Of a DNA stretch of 64,000 nt, positions 1-12,633 are shown one piece after another. Below the pieces are notes generated by a model that made no database searches, was not told the origin of the DNA, and worked only from the letters and a program-made list of their open reading frames with translations. Made by a program: the position numbers and the translations under genes. This stretch comes from Lasiosphaeris hirsuta. Taxonomy: Eukaryota; Ascomycota; Sordariomycetes; Sordariales; Lasiosphaeriaceae. The stretch covers positions 3,782,001 to 3,846,000 of the forward strand of contig JAUKUA010000001.1 in the NCBI GenBank assembly GCA_030549175.1, read 5' to 3'. How positions within the stretch are numbered: the first letter of the stretch is position 1; each line of letters opens with the position of its first letter.

Positions 1-2254
1 ACTACGACGGTGTGTAATTGCCTGCTTTCTGCCTAGCTAGCGAGGTAGGAGAGGTCATGTATGTTGGCCGCATATCTGCATCCCATCACCCCATTCTGTC
101 CCATGCATACGCATACAAGCTGACGACCGTCTATGCTCACACCTACCCGCTGAGAAAGTAGGGCGAGGTATGCAGCACCAAGAGAGTAACGATAGGTAGA
201 CGGTAAGAGAGGTGGTTGTGGTAGGCAGACACTGCGCCGAGTCCGGAGCATTTCGCCTGTCCGGGTCTGAGCAGTCAGGTCTCACACGGCTTGGTTCAAG
301 GAGGCGAGGCAGGCCGACCAAGTACCCAACGTACTGTCTCGTCCATGTACTGGCCCGTTTGTGCCGATTTTCCCTCTTATTTTCACTCCCACTCACATAC
401 ACCGCCAAGTCCGGCTGGTCTCGACTACGCTCGATTCAACAAGACACAACTGGCTCGGTCTAGCTCGGGATCGGGAATCGGGGATGGCGAAAGAAGGAGG
501 AGAGTGGGGGACGGGGGATTCCAGGTTTGTGGAAGGGCGAGGTGAAAAGGGAGAGGAAAAAAACGTTGGCAGCTGTTCGTTGGTGCCAAGGCTGCCGTGT
601 CTGTCTGTCTTGCAGGACAAAAGCCCAGCCGCCTCACCTGCAGCCCAAGTCGCCATTTTTTCCCCTGCGGGATGGCCCCATCTTTAGAAGTTTTGAGAGA
701 AGCGTCAAGGTGGGGGAATCGACATAATCCCTCCCCCGTTCCCATTCCAGGACTGGACTACCTTGAGGAATTTCATATCCCGTACCTAAAGCAATCTGTG
801 TTACCGGGTTTCTTGTGCGGCGCTACTGTATTGATCACCGAGAGGAGTTGGCCGAGATTGAGGAAAAGGAGAGAAATAGGACATTCCGTGGTGTAGTCGC
901 ATCTTAGTCAAGGGACTGTGGTCCGGCCCTGTTAGCTTTTCCATTACGAGCGTGACTGGCAGCAGATGTGGGCTTGGGTGGCGGCGCCACTCCTTCTCTC
1001 CGGCATTCCGGTCGCTGGTTCTCTGTTCCATTGTAACAGGACACCAGGACTGCTCCCGAATGGCGATTGACCTATTGGCGGGGAACTTGCGAGACGATTG
1101 CGACGTAGGAGCCAAATCCCCGAGTTGTCGCTATGAGATCTAAGGGAGCCAGTCTAATTTGAGGCTAGAGAAGAGCGAAGGCTGCTGTTACGTCATGCCA
1201 GGGCGTCCGTCACCATTGGACTACAGGGAAATAGTGGGGAGGCGCGCTCTAACATCGCAGGAATTTCAGCGTTCTCCAAACCCCAGAGTCTTCACCTCGA
1301 TATATCCTGGGAGAAGAGATACGCACCTGCCGGTTCACTTTAAGGCGATCGGCAGGGTATTTGTTCTATCGCGGTTCCTCCCGTCCTTAGCTGTCACTGG
1401 CCGGGTACTACCAATCCACCGTGTATATGCGAGTGGCCGACGGCTCTCTTGGCAAATCCCAAGAATGGGAAGCGAACCCGGGACTGCATCACAACTCTCT
1501 TGCAAACGAACCGGCATGCGCACAAAGATAGTGTATTGCATAGAGGTATCTCATTACAATATCACGAAGTTGAGTAAATGGTACCTTAGGAAGAGGAGCA
1601 AAAGAGCAACGCATGTCATCATCGTTGTCGCGTGCAGAGACAAAAGAATAACAAGGAAACATAACATGTCTCCAAGCTCGAGATCAACAATTAGAAACAA
1701 GAGGAAATATGAGAAGCAAGCCGTTGTGGCTTGAGCCCAGTTGCACTTCATCATAGTGAAAAAAGGAACTGTGTTGAAAAGAAGGAAAAGGTACTCCTCC
1801 TTCCAACGGCGACCATGTTTCGTGGTACGGACTTCATCATTATTCTCTCTCCCATCGCTTGCTCTATGCGCGCAGCGTGTTCTACTTGTCGCAAACACAT
1901 GGCAGTGTCGCATCGCCAACCCAGGTATGCATAGCCCGTTTTTAACGCCCTTGACTGAAGCTGAGGCTTTGCAGCCCAGCAGTGTCGAAATGCACCAGAT
2001 TCCAATCAGATGGAATCTGCAAGTTTTCCCGTTCCCCAACCCCCTAATAGTGCGCCGACGGGAAACAAAAAGTGTCATGAGAAAAAAAAAAAAAAAAAAA
2101 AAAACAAGCACGAAGCCAAAGAATCGATCAAGTCGGGTCGAACTCCTGTCTCCGATGCGATGGTGGGGGCGGATCGGAAGAGGGACCCCCTCGGCAGCTT
2201 CCATTAGCGCCATGCAGCCCCATATGCATTTCTCCCCCTTTCTTGATATGCACG
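1..2254. other. Gene-free left edge
   Basis: I see no convincing gene here. The long open frames on both strands have no recognisable domain and unusual composition; one minus-strand frame is open only because a run of 23 A (2082-2104) reads as poly-Phe. The last few hundred bases before 2255 are the 3' side of the minus-strand gluconokinase gene. Confidence 0.6.
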
Positions 2255-3059
2255 TCATTTTTGGAGATTGGCTTTGGTCTCATGAATAGTGTTTAGGACC
2301 CGATCGAGCGCCTCCGCCATGACACTGTCGGCCGGACGGCTCACATCAATCGAGATGACATCAACCTCGTCCGAGGTTGGTGGTTCTAAGATGTCGAACT
2401 GGCTATGGACCATGTTCGCGCCCATGTAATGGTTTTTGCGTGCGAGAACCCGCTGCAACAGCAGATCCTCGGGAGCATCAAGGTAGATGAAGTGCAGGCG
2501 GAGGTTGGGGGTGAAGTACGGCGCAACACGAATAACATCGCGGTATTTCCGCTTGAGCGCGGAGCAGGTCAGTACGACGCCGTCGTGGCCCTGGTCCAGC
2601 TCGTGGATTGACGAGTCCCGGAGGGCCGTCAGCCAATCCCACCGGTCCGCATCTGTCAGGGGAATGCCGGCGCTCATCTTGTCAACGTTCGCCTTCGGAT
2701 GGTACTAAAGAAGTCATGAGTATGGGAAATCACCCGAGATCTACGGTTGGGAGCCAATAACACACCTCATCACCCTCAATGTAGGGCCAGTGAAGGGAGT
2801 TGGCCAGGTACTTTGCTACTGTGCTCTTGCCACAACCAGCGGGCCCAGTTACCAGCCAGATGTGGTGCTCCTTTTCAAGCGAGCCGTTGGCCGGTGTGGC
2901 ACCATTTGTACGAACGCCATTCGTAAGAGACGGGTTCGGGAGTCGCGCTACCTTGGGCGAAGGCGGCAAGCTTTGACGGACTGCCGAAAGGTTCGAGAGG
3001 CTGGGCCCTGATGAAGGGCCTGACCCATTCATGGCGACAGGGGCAGCGTGAGAAAGCAT
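2255..3059 (-). CDS. Gluconokinase
   Basis: Phosphorylates D-gluconate with ATP to 6-phosphogluconate, feeding the pentose phosphate pathway in the cytosol. Two exons, 3059-2766 and 2704-2255, joined across a 61-nt intron (2765-2705) with GTGTGT donor and CTTTAG acceptor; the join restores the family sequence EGDEYHPKANVDKMS. The product is 247 aa. A low-complexity Ser/Pro/Asn N-terminal extension of about 65 residues precedes the kinase fold. The Walker A loop is GPAGCGKST (about residues 72-80), followed by the substrate loop YHPKANVDKM and the block SALKRKYRDVIR. The extension is longer than in bacterial GntK, so a start at an internal ATG (3033, VAMNGSG) is possible. Family assignment is secure; the exact start is not. 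Confidence 0.9.
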
Positions 3060-4920
3060 TTTGGTAAGAATTGACGTGGAAGTGGTGCGGGCTGGAAGTA
3101 AAGTTGGTGGGAAGCGACAAAGTAGTGGCGAGGATGCTTGATTTCACTTATACGATGGCGCTATCGCATGCTGTGATGGTTTGCCAGCGGTGGGAAGCAA
3201 CTTGAAGTGTGGGAGACGAGAAGCTAGTGAATGCAACTTGAAGATGGATGATGAGCACCGCTAGACCTGGAAGGCAAGATGTCGAAGAGGAATCACAAGT
3301 TCATTGAAGGAGACGATGCCATGGCCCATATGAAAATGGAAAGGGGCAGAGACGACCTAAAGACCAAACAGTGACAAGCTCAACCAAACAAAACTTGCAG
3401 GAATGGAGTCTGAACAAGAGAGAGGCCGATGGCGGTGCTCAGGTATTATATAGGCGGGCGTTTCAGCAGGGACAGCGGGCTCGGCTTGGGGCAGTCATGA
3501 CCTAAAACTTTTCCCCAGCAGCACCAGGTGACAGGCTGGGGACGGGCTGGGAACAGGCTGGGGGGTGCCCAAAGGAAGCTAAAATTCGAGTACTTTTCAG
3601 CAATCCAAGTTCCGCTAAACGGCGGTGGGCGGTGGGGGAAGGAGGGGCCGTAACTGCCCTGCAAGCAGAGTGGAAACTGTTTTAGCGGCCCCAGGCAAGG
3701 TACGGTACTGTACCACGCGACGTACCTAAGTACCTCCAGGGCAGACTGGGAGCGTAAAACTTGGCGGGTTGAAAACACTCACTAAGAGATTGATCCTATT
3801 GGTGTGCAGGTCTGGAGAGAGCCAAAGAGAGCCAAAGCTCGACCCAAAAAGCTATGACAGGCCGGCCCACCCACCCACCGACCCACCAAGACAAGGGGTG
3901 TGGGTGTGTGTCGGGAAGGTGTAGCGCGAAGTATGCATCAAGTATCCACACTTGCGGTCAAAGTACCTCGTTTGGAACCTCGGGGAAGCATTTCTGGAGA
4001 AAACAGCAGCGTGGGATGAATTGTATTCTGTGGGGAAGGATCACTTCATGGACGGGAAGGGTTGGGAGTGGCTTGACTCGCGAATCATGATGCTCTCAGG
4101 ACGTATGGACACTATTGCGACCCCCAGGGAATCGTCCGGTCGATTCGTCGGCCGTTCGTCACTCGCTTGCAAAGGACTGACGCCAATGACATGATCCATG
4201 ATCGGGACTGGCCGTCTACACTGGGACTCGTCCACCCTTCCCGTCCTCGTGGAAAGCCCACCCATGAGAGGGTGAAAACCCCGGGGCACTTGCCCGGTGT
4301 TCTGGGCGGTCGCTCGGTGACTCGGTGGACACTGGCATCGCGCATGCCTCCGTCGTGCCTCCATCAAGAACCTAGACGCGGAGAGGGCAAGCACTTGGCA
4401 GCGATGGAGACACAGCAGTTAGTTGAGCGGATATCCTCTAAGTTCTCCCCAGTGGTCCAGCACAGCGGCATAACAACACAGCAAACGCAGCAGCCATGCG
4501 GACACCGCACCTACCATCCGAGAGATGGAATACAGCGGCCGAGTTTTCAAGCATGTCAGTGGCCATGACACCCGATGACACGACGGACTAGGCGAGCCTA
4601 GACTCAATGGGCACTGATGGTAGGTACTGTCGAGCACGTATGCAAATACTACTACTATCGCGGACGGGGAAGGCGAAGCACCCAGTTGCTGGCCGCAGCA
4701 GGGGTGGGAAGGCCCCCTTACTCACAACACAGATTGTATTGCAGCACAGTACGGATTAAAAAAAGAATAATTTTCCCGCCACTCGATCGTGGGGCGCAGA
4801 TGGAGCTGAAAGGGAACATGAGGGACCGTATTCAACCCATCTGCCGCTCCCAGACCCGAATGACACGCAAAATTCTCCGCCAGGTATTCAAGAATAAAAA
4901 GAAAAGAATAAGAAAAGAAA

Positions 4921-4973
4921 GCCCGCGATCTGGTTTTGAGCCCCGCACGCGATCGCATTAGGCCCAAAGTCCA
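4921..4973 (-). pseudogene. tRNA-like relic, resembling tRNA-Trp
   Basis: Read on the minus strand, this begins with a box-A-like GGGCCTAATGCG, followed by GCGTGCGGGGCTCAAAACC, a rough match to the anticodon arm of fungal tRNA-Trp (expected loop CTCCAAA, here CTCAAAA). The expected CAGATCGCGGG then follows, but the T arm is absent and a T-rich run (TTTCTTTTC) starts instead. The anticodon stem pairs poorly, so this is at best a truncated, inactive copy. The identification rests on remembered tRNA consensus and may be coincidence. Confidence 0.25.
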
Positions 4974-7429
4974 CATTGACTAGAGGAACTTCATCTGGGA
5001 GAAATGTTTAGGACTGAGGCAAACAGCGGCAAAATGGAACAGAGCGCGAGCAGGAAGCGACCGTCAAAATCGAAAGGCAACCGAGGAGGTACCCGGACAG
5101 GTACTCGGGCAGACCTGCCAAACCTCCATCGCTTCGGCGGGGCGTGGGGGCTTCCCTTTCCGGCCTCAGCGAGATTGGGGGTGAAGTAGGCCGAAAGGGC
5201 GCTGGCAGAGAACCAGGGGGGTGTGCGTGGAGGGGCAGAGGGGTCCCGGAAGGCGACACAGCGACTTAGCGACGGGTCTATACTGCACCGAGATGTACTG
5301 GGCTCGTATGTGCCAACCCACCTAGGACACTTAGCGTGCCCATGAGGGCAAGCACCACCACCTCGATTGCCATCTGCATCTGATCGAAAAAGAAATAAAA
5401 CGTGGAGGAATCATGGGGAGCAAGAGGGTGGACGGGATTGTCAAACCTGAGCCCCATGGTGTCATCCAATGTTGGCTAATTTGCCGTACGTATGTATTAC
5501 AGGCCACTCGGACACTGACGATGAAAACAGGATACCCGCCCACCCCAGGCGCTGAGGTGTTGAGGTGCCCCGCCCTGCCTTGTGTGAGCCCGTCACGAAA
5601 GACCGCACACGAGACCTCTGGCGCGTCGCCTGTAGGTACCGCGCGAACTGTCCACAGGTACCCCTTACAGTGCTGCACATACCTAGTTCCTGACGATGAT
5701 GCTTCTGCCGCGGGCCTAGCTTACATCATCGTCGATGGGACGTGACCAATAATCGACAAACTGAACCGGTTCGCTGGCCGTCTGCCGCATTGACGAACTA
5801 AAAGAAAACATTATTCTCTAGTCACCTTGCGTTTCTCGCAAGCGTCCCAGCACTCTCACTTTCTTGGCATCTGGACAACCAACTAGCAGGCTGTGATGCT
5901 CCTAACGTTGGCCTCGTGACCTTCCGCCGGCCTGGGCGCCCCCGTCGACAAGTGCTTCTTTCGCTGACCGCTGGCCCCGATACGGATACTGGTGGGAGCG
6001 CCAGAGTCCACCAGTCTGGACACTGGTGGACTTGGGATCTTCCATCCGCTCGGCTCTACTTCCGGGGTGCGTTCAAGGGGCAAAACGTGCCTAGCGTAAC
6101 AGCCAAGTGCTCCTCAGTCATGAAAAACGGTCCTGTGACCTTAGCCCAGACTTCAGACCATTGTGTAGACGGTCTGTCTCTGGGGAGGAACTGAGAGAAA
6201 GACGGCAAGTCATGTCACGCAAATACCGAGTGGTCCGCTCACGTTAGGTCACCGCACCCTTTCCATGACTGCCCTCATCCTGTATGCAAGGAGGTGCATC
6301 CGCCGAGTGGATTTCCGCAAAATAGGGGGTCCGACTGCCAGCCCCCCGCCTCGACAACCCAACAGCCCTAGTGCTGTGGCAGGTTGTGGGAATAGCCTCC
6401 AAGCGTGTTCTACATTACAGGCGTCTGAGACGGCCATTTGCCTGCTGTGCTGGTACCTCAGAATCGGCCACGAGAAGTCATGGCCCTTCACCGCTCAATG
6501 CTGGAGACGGAAACCTGGCAGCAGCGGCTGCTGACCCAACCATGGGCCAGTCAAGTCGTACTCGCGCTCTTCCAGACACAGCGAAACGCATTAGACGCAC
6601 ACTTCCTGCATATTGGCTAATGCGTATTCCATGTACGACGCTGGGGAGCAACTTCAGAGATACACCATCACCAGCGCCACCGTCTTAGACGGAGCAACCC
6701 TAGCAAGCCCTCTTTCGGCAGTCTTTGTCGTTCCTGGCCGAACCGCTGGTTCGCCATCGACAACTGCAACAGCGGCAGAAACTGCAGCAGAAACTGCAGC
6801 AGTCTCCGATGGCGGATGACGGGTACCGAGGCCACCCCAAATCCAAGTCCATATCGATGTCCATACGCACCAGAAGTGGCAACAACCCGGTGGTGGCAGA
6901 CCCTCGAGTCTTAACTCACTTACACCACGCACTCCGCGGGGCTCGCAGCTAGTGAGACTTGAATGTTGTCGGGGGCAGAGATCTGGCTGGCGGAGCATTC
7001 CCGCACTGCTTCCATCATCTATCTGCCCATCACAGCCCACAGAGATGGCGCATTTGCATCGGCGTCGGCACGCCTTGCAGGTTTGTTTCCCCGAACGCCG
7101 GCCAGCAAGTCACAGAGACACAATTGCACTCCTTCCAGCGTTTGGCCATGGTCTTTTTTACCGGGCTCGCGACACAGCACCACCTCGCGACTCATCTACG
7201 AAGTACCTGAATGGGTACCTGCAAAAGGTACATAGGGAGAGGTACGCTACGCGACCCACACAGTGCCACGCGCCTGCATGACACTCAACCCCACGGAGAA
7301 AGTCAGCAAAAGCAAGTCCCATCCGCAAAACGGGCCCATGCGTGGGCGAGCAGCCCTCATCTCGAAACCTCATCTCACCCACGACAAATTCAAAAAGTCA
7401 TTCAACGAGCTCACAGCTACTCCATCCCA

Positions 7430-7434
<5 letters not shown>

Positions 7435-7462
<28 letters not shown>
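7435..7462. repeat. (GA)14 microsatellite
   Basis: An uninterrupted GA dinucleotide tract in the gene-free region upstream of DPP III. Length polymorphism between strains is likely. Confidence 0.95.
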
Positions 7463-7465
<3 letters not shown>

Positions 7466-9542
7466 TGCTCACTGGTTGATACTTTACCCCCTCATCACTC
7501 AAGACTACCGAAATAACGTTAGCTGCACACCCCTGACTCCCGCACTGCCTGCCCACAGCCTTCGCTGGGAGAGCGACGTTTTGACACAATTTAAATGGAC
7601 GAAGAGTCACGAGGTGAGAGAGGTTCTCAACCCCTACCGCCTAACAGACCCCAGGTGGAGTGTCTTTAGGCGGCTCCAGTCCTTGACCCGAATGGCATGC
7701 AGCCTAGGGAGTGATGAATGCTCCGCGGCGCTAGGCCTGGGAGCGACTTGAGCTAGGAGTAGTGTGCGTGCCTGACGGTTCAAGGCCCCCTTACGAGATG
7801 ACGTCTCACGAATCCGATCGATGCAGGTGACCCAGACCGGGACCAGCAGAGCGACCTCAGCGAGTTGCAGGATTGTGCTCACTGTTGATTGCCTAATTAA
7901 CCTGAGCCGACAATTTGCCGCTCTTTCGTCTTTTTTTCTGGGAGGCGAAGCAAAGCGAGGGTACTCTACAGTGCCAGTTTACTGTATCCGTACCTGCACC
8001 TGTTCTATTTCTGCCGCCCTTCTTTCAGCCTTCGAATATTCCACTCTTCCAGGTAGCTTGCCCGCCTGCCCGCTCATTCATGCATCGTGGCTCCAACCTG
8101 GGCCTTGAGCCAGGAACTTGGCCATTTCTCCGTGCGGTCTCGTCATCTCCAAAAGCAACTATCTGGTCTCCTCAATGAACCGCGCAACCAGGCGCTGAGC
8201 GTGCCTGTCTAGGTCGCCCATCTCTGCGTGCGGTGTCGGGACTCGGGATCATCCAAAGCAGTCGGCAAGGACATTTGCTGGCCGGCCATGATGGACGCTT
8301 CCCATTGCCCCTTCTATTCATCACATTTGATCCGCACTGGCACACTCATAACACACGCACATCGTGTACACATACGTACGTACTCGGACACTTTCGCCTA
8401 CAGGATGCACACACACAGAGAGACCACACATCCGCTCCTTGTTTGATTGTAATAACGGACCCGCAGCACGACGGCGCCCTGTTTTCCTGCCTGCTGGTCC
8501 AACGAGGCCCCCAGCAGGCCCCCAGCAGTGCTAGCAATCAGCCATTGCAGGGCCGGTCCAATGTCGACAGTTGCCGTGAGGCAGCCCGCATAATGTTCGG
8601 TACGAGACCTGACCTCTCACCCTGACGGGGCACTTCCCGTCGCCGTAATCGCCGACATCGCACCATCCGGGCGCAATCGATTGGCTCCCCGATCTTGCTT
8701 ATCGTGTGGACTATCGCAATGAAGCTCAACATTGTACCCAATGTCAATTGTAGGTATTGTAAGTGTACTCAATTAGAGCCATGTTTCACCTTGCCATGTA
8801 CAGCTGCTGTAGCTTCCGTCGCTATTCTCTCGAATTGCCCCTCCATTGAAATGTCTTGTTGGGTCCGGCTTGCCTCTGCCCCTCCATCTTTGCCCCTGAT
8901 CGGTCCCCGAGGAAAGCGCTGGCAAATCAGAGCTCGGCTGGCCGTTGATGACGGGATTGCCTTTGCCGCCTGCCGCAGGACGAATAAGCCCATCAATCAG
9001 GGGCGAGGAGCAATAATGGCGAAAGAAATGACACTCGCGGTCGCTCCGGATCTTTCATAGACTGCTCGATTGCGAGCGGCAAGCGCGCAACTTAGATTTT
9101 GGACATTTGGGTCACCAGTGGGACGATGAGACAATAACAAAAGGCTTGGTTGCTGGTCCTGTTTCACACGCTCTGCCCCTCACTCACCACCTTGTTCATG
9201 GCCGGCTTGGCTGGGCTTGGCTAGCTCACCTCCAAATGGCTGACAGGTAAGGCGTGTGTCTCAGCTAGCCCGCAAGGCTGTCCCGTCCATGAGAGCTTTC
9301 GAGGTGTGGCTTGAAGCCTTCCCCGCTTTCCGTTGAGGCTGGGCCCAATAGGGAATGTGGATCTGCCCGCGCCAGTGGGCAGAATTAACCAGTGAGATTA
9401 CTGCATTGAAACTCCCCCCGCGTTGAGCGTGCCCATTCAGGCAGGTCGGTGCTTCCTGTGAGGTGCGAGGCTGCAGCTTCCGTTTGGGTGAATCTGGAAT
9501 CGGGTGCTGCAGCGTGGAGTTCATGTTGTTGAATGCCTTTCG

Positions 9543-12500
9543 ATGCAGCGCTTCCCACATTCCCTCAGATCTCGACGCCTGAGACCGTCGTCGATTCTAC
9601 TTGCTTTAGTCCAACCTCAGCCCGCTTTGAGAACCAGCATCAGCACCAGCATCGGATTCCAGAAACAGCAATCCCGAAATTTGCGCATTATGAACGCCCA
9701 AGAGCTCTCCCAATATCTCGCCGATGCCCCTCCAGCGGTGGTCAGGCTCGAGATCGAGAAGCACTTTGGTAACCTGTCGGACAAGCAGAAGCGCTATGCC
9801 CACTTTATTAGTCGGTAAGACGACCTCCAACTCACACACACTGTGGCTGCTGTGATTTGTGAATGCTCCCGTTACTCCCGTTGCCCGCCGCCGCTGCCGT
9901 TGCCATTGCTCTGGAGCTTGCTCGCGTGACCCCGCAGCCCAAGTCCATCAAGCTGAGTCCTGCTGACATGCAAGCCCAGGGCCTCGTTTGCCGGCAACCG
10001 AATTGTGCTTCGCCAGGTGTCACCGGAGTCGGAGTCTATCTATGATTTTATCATTGAGCTGTACAAGGCCTCTGCTGGCGACTGGAAGGCCCTCGCTTTG
10101 AAGGCAGGCGTTGATGAGGGCGGTCTCTCGGGCTTCCTCCAGTATGCCGCCCAGTTCCTTGGCAATAGTGGCAACTACAAGAGCTTTGGCGACTCAAAGT
10201 TCATCCCCCGGTGCCCCGAGGCCGTCTTCACTGCGCTAGCATCTACCTCCGCCGAGGCCGAGAAGCACTACGCTGCTACCAACGGCGCCATATTCTCGTC
10301 CGACAAGCCGGGCCAGCTGCATCTCGGTTTCACTGATGACGGCCATTTGACCACCTACTACCCCGACTCGCCCGATATCACAAAGGATGAGATCGATGCT
10401 GTCGCCAAGTGGTCGCAGAGCAAGGGCTTGCTCCCGGAGAACAACCGGCTCCGCAAGACCAAGGACGGTATCTTCGAGCTCCTCATCGCCTCGGCCAAGA
10501 CCAGCGTCCCCGAGGGCGGTGATATTGGGAAGGAGACTGAGTTCATGGTTAGCGATGGGGTTCTCAACGGCAAGACCATCAAGCTCGTTTATGGCGACTA
10601 CGCACCCCAGATGGAAGCGATTACGGGCTACATCAAGAGAGCGGCTGAGAACGCCGAGAACGAGACGCAGGAGAAAATGCATCTTGCATATGCCAAGTCG
10701 TTTGACGAGGGCTCCCTTTTGGCCTTCAAAGACAGCCAGCGGTACTGGATCCGAGACCAAGGGCCCATGGTGGAGTGCAACATTGGATTTATCGAAACCT
10801 ATCGCGATCCAGCAGGTATCCGGGGCGAGTGGGAGGGCTTTGCTGCAGGTGAGTTGTGACCAAGACTGCATACCCGGCAGTCGGATCCGATCTCGGAAGA
10901 GGGTGTTTGGACGTTGTGTGCTAATTCGACTCCCTTGTCCCAGTTGTCAACCGTGCGTTCACCTCCAAACCTCCCCTCCCCCCCCCCCCCCTTGGCTGGT
11001 CTGGCCTGCCCTTGCCTTGTTGTTAGGCCTAGGGTTGATAGTGCACCAAAAACTAACCCTATCTGTATTTCAACGTAGTGGAGAGAACTCGAGCGTTCGG
11101 AGAGCTTGTTCGATCCGCGCCAGATTTGATCCCCTTGTTGCCGTGGTCGAAGGAGTTTGAGAAGGACAAGTTTCTGTCGCCGGATTTCACCTCGCTTGAG
11201 GTCTTGACATTCTGCGGTACGATTGTGTCGGCCTATTGTCAGTGTATGCAGCTAACTCACCAGGTCAGGCTCGGGCATTCCTGCCGGTATCAATATGTAA
11301 GTCATAGTTGATGAGTAAGTCCTTGGCTGATATGGGTGCTGACTTGTGGGCAGTCCCAACTACGATGACATCAGGCAGGCTGAGGGATTCAAGAATGTGA
11401 GCTTGGGTATGTTGTCCTTGGAGTTGGACGCGCGGAATTTCCGGTCGTAAGTCGGTATTGTTCTGACCAGTCTCAAGGTAACGTCTTGAGCGCCAAGGCT
11501 CCAAACGAGAAAATTCCGTTCATCAAGGACAGCGACTTGGCAGTCTACCAGAAGTACCGCGATGCAGCTTTTGAGGTTCAAGTTGGACTTCACGAGCTTA
11601 CCGGTACGTAGGACAAGAATGGGGCTTGGCTACCGTGACCAACTGACGTGTTGCGCAGGCCATGGATGCGGCAAACTGCTCCAGGAGAGTTCTCCCGGTG
11701 TATACAACTTTGATCACGAGAACCCTCCTATCAGTCCTCTGACCGGCAAACCGGTGACCACATGGTATAAGCCAGGCCAAACCTGGGGTTCTGTATTTGG
11801 AGGTCTAGCTGGTGCCTACGAGGTAAGACCTAACGAACCTACCGTAAAACAATTAGCTAACTCTAAGTAGGAGTGCAGAGCTGAACTGGTCGCTATGTAC
11901 CTGAGGTAGGATTTGTGGAACGAACCCCCTGTAGGCTGGTCTGTCTAACACGCGTGAAGCTGTGAGTTCTCAACGCTCAAGATCTTTGGCTTTGGCGACG
12001 GCTCTGTCGACATCGATGGCGAGGCGGGCGACATTCTATATGCATCCTATCTCAGCATGGCAAGAGCCGGATTAGTGTCGGTCGAGTTCTGGGATCCAAG
12101 GAGTCAGAAATGGGGACAGCCCCACTGCCAGGCCCGGTTTGCCATTCTCAAGGTACGTCCCGTGAACAGAGCACTCGGAATCTAGCTAACTCTTGACCAG
12201 TCCTTCCTAGAGGCCGACGATGACTTCTGTGAGCTCGAGTACCAAAACGAGGACCTGTCAGATCTCACGATCAAGCTTGACCGGTCCAAGATCTTGACGA
12301 GTGGAAGAAAGGGTATGGTTGGAACAGGCCGGTGGAACTGTGATTATGCTAACACTGTGCGTAGCTGTCGGAGACTTTTTGCAGAAGATCCACGTGTACA
12401 AGTCGGCAGCCGACGCGGAGGATGGATCGAAGTTCTTTAGTCACATGTCCAACGTTGGACTGGACTACTGGGGATCAAAAGTCCGTAATGTGGTACTCAA

Positions 12501-12633
12501 GAACAAGCAGCCGAGAAAGGTGTTTGTCCAGGCCAACACATACCTGGATGAGGCCACGGGTAAGATATCGATCAAGCAGTACGAGCCGAGTGTTGAGGGT
12601 ATTATCCAGAGCTGGGCCGAGCGGGAGTCGTAG
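9543..12633 (+). CDS. DPP3: Dipeptidyl peptidase III (M49 zinc peptidase)
   Basis: Removes dipeptides from the N-terminus of short peptides in late protein turnover. I resolve 12 exons: start-9814, 9980-10848, 10944-10952, 11079-11216, 11269-11296, 11354-11406, 11478-11603, 11659-11822, 11871-11905, 11960-12152, 12201-12312 and 12365-12633. All junctions are GT-AG and in frame. From the ATG at 9690 the product is 706 aa, the normal fungal length. The M49 zinc motif HELTGH falls at residues 446-451 across an exon junction, and EECRAE at 504-509. An in-frame ATG at 9543 adds 49 residues with nine Arg/Lys and no Asp/Glu, like a mitochondrial presequence. ATG 9543 has T at -3, whereas ATG 9690 has A at -3, so both may be used. 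Intron 3 contains a 14-C run (10978-10991). Confidence 0.95.

Larger units (their letters stand above)
3060..9542. other. 6.5 kb stretch without a convincing gene
   Basis: This holds the promoter side of gluconokinase and the upstream region of DPP III. Open frames on both strands are short, overlap one another, lack domains and have no coding bias. Visible elements are a (GA)n tract at 7435-7462, many short GGTACC/TACCTA motifs (for example 3694-3740, 5086-5105, 5632-5680, 7199-7235), a CAG/CTG-rich patch at 6765-6805 and a tRNA-like relic at 4921-4973. Non-coding transcripts or long 5' leaders cannot be excluded. Confidence 0.55.

Noticed and set aside
1440..1520. A box-B-like GGTTCGCTTCC string (minus strand) suggesting a tRNA or SINE
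   Set aside because: No convincing box A at the right distance, and the T stem does not pair beyond three bases.
1159..1734. A 191-codon plus-strand frame
   Set aside because: No recognisable motif, irregular composition, and no splice-site context; most likely a chance frame.
1554..2258. A 234-codon minus-strand frame with a hydrophobic segment
   Set aside because: The hydrophobic stretch is poly-Phe from the 23-A run at 2082-2104; the rest has no domain or coding bias.
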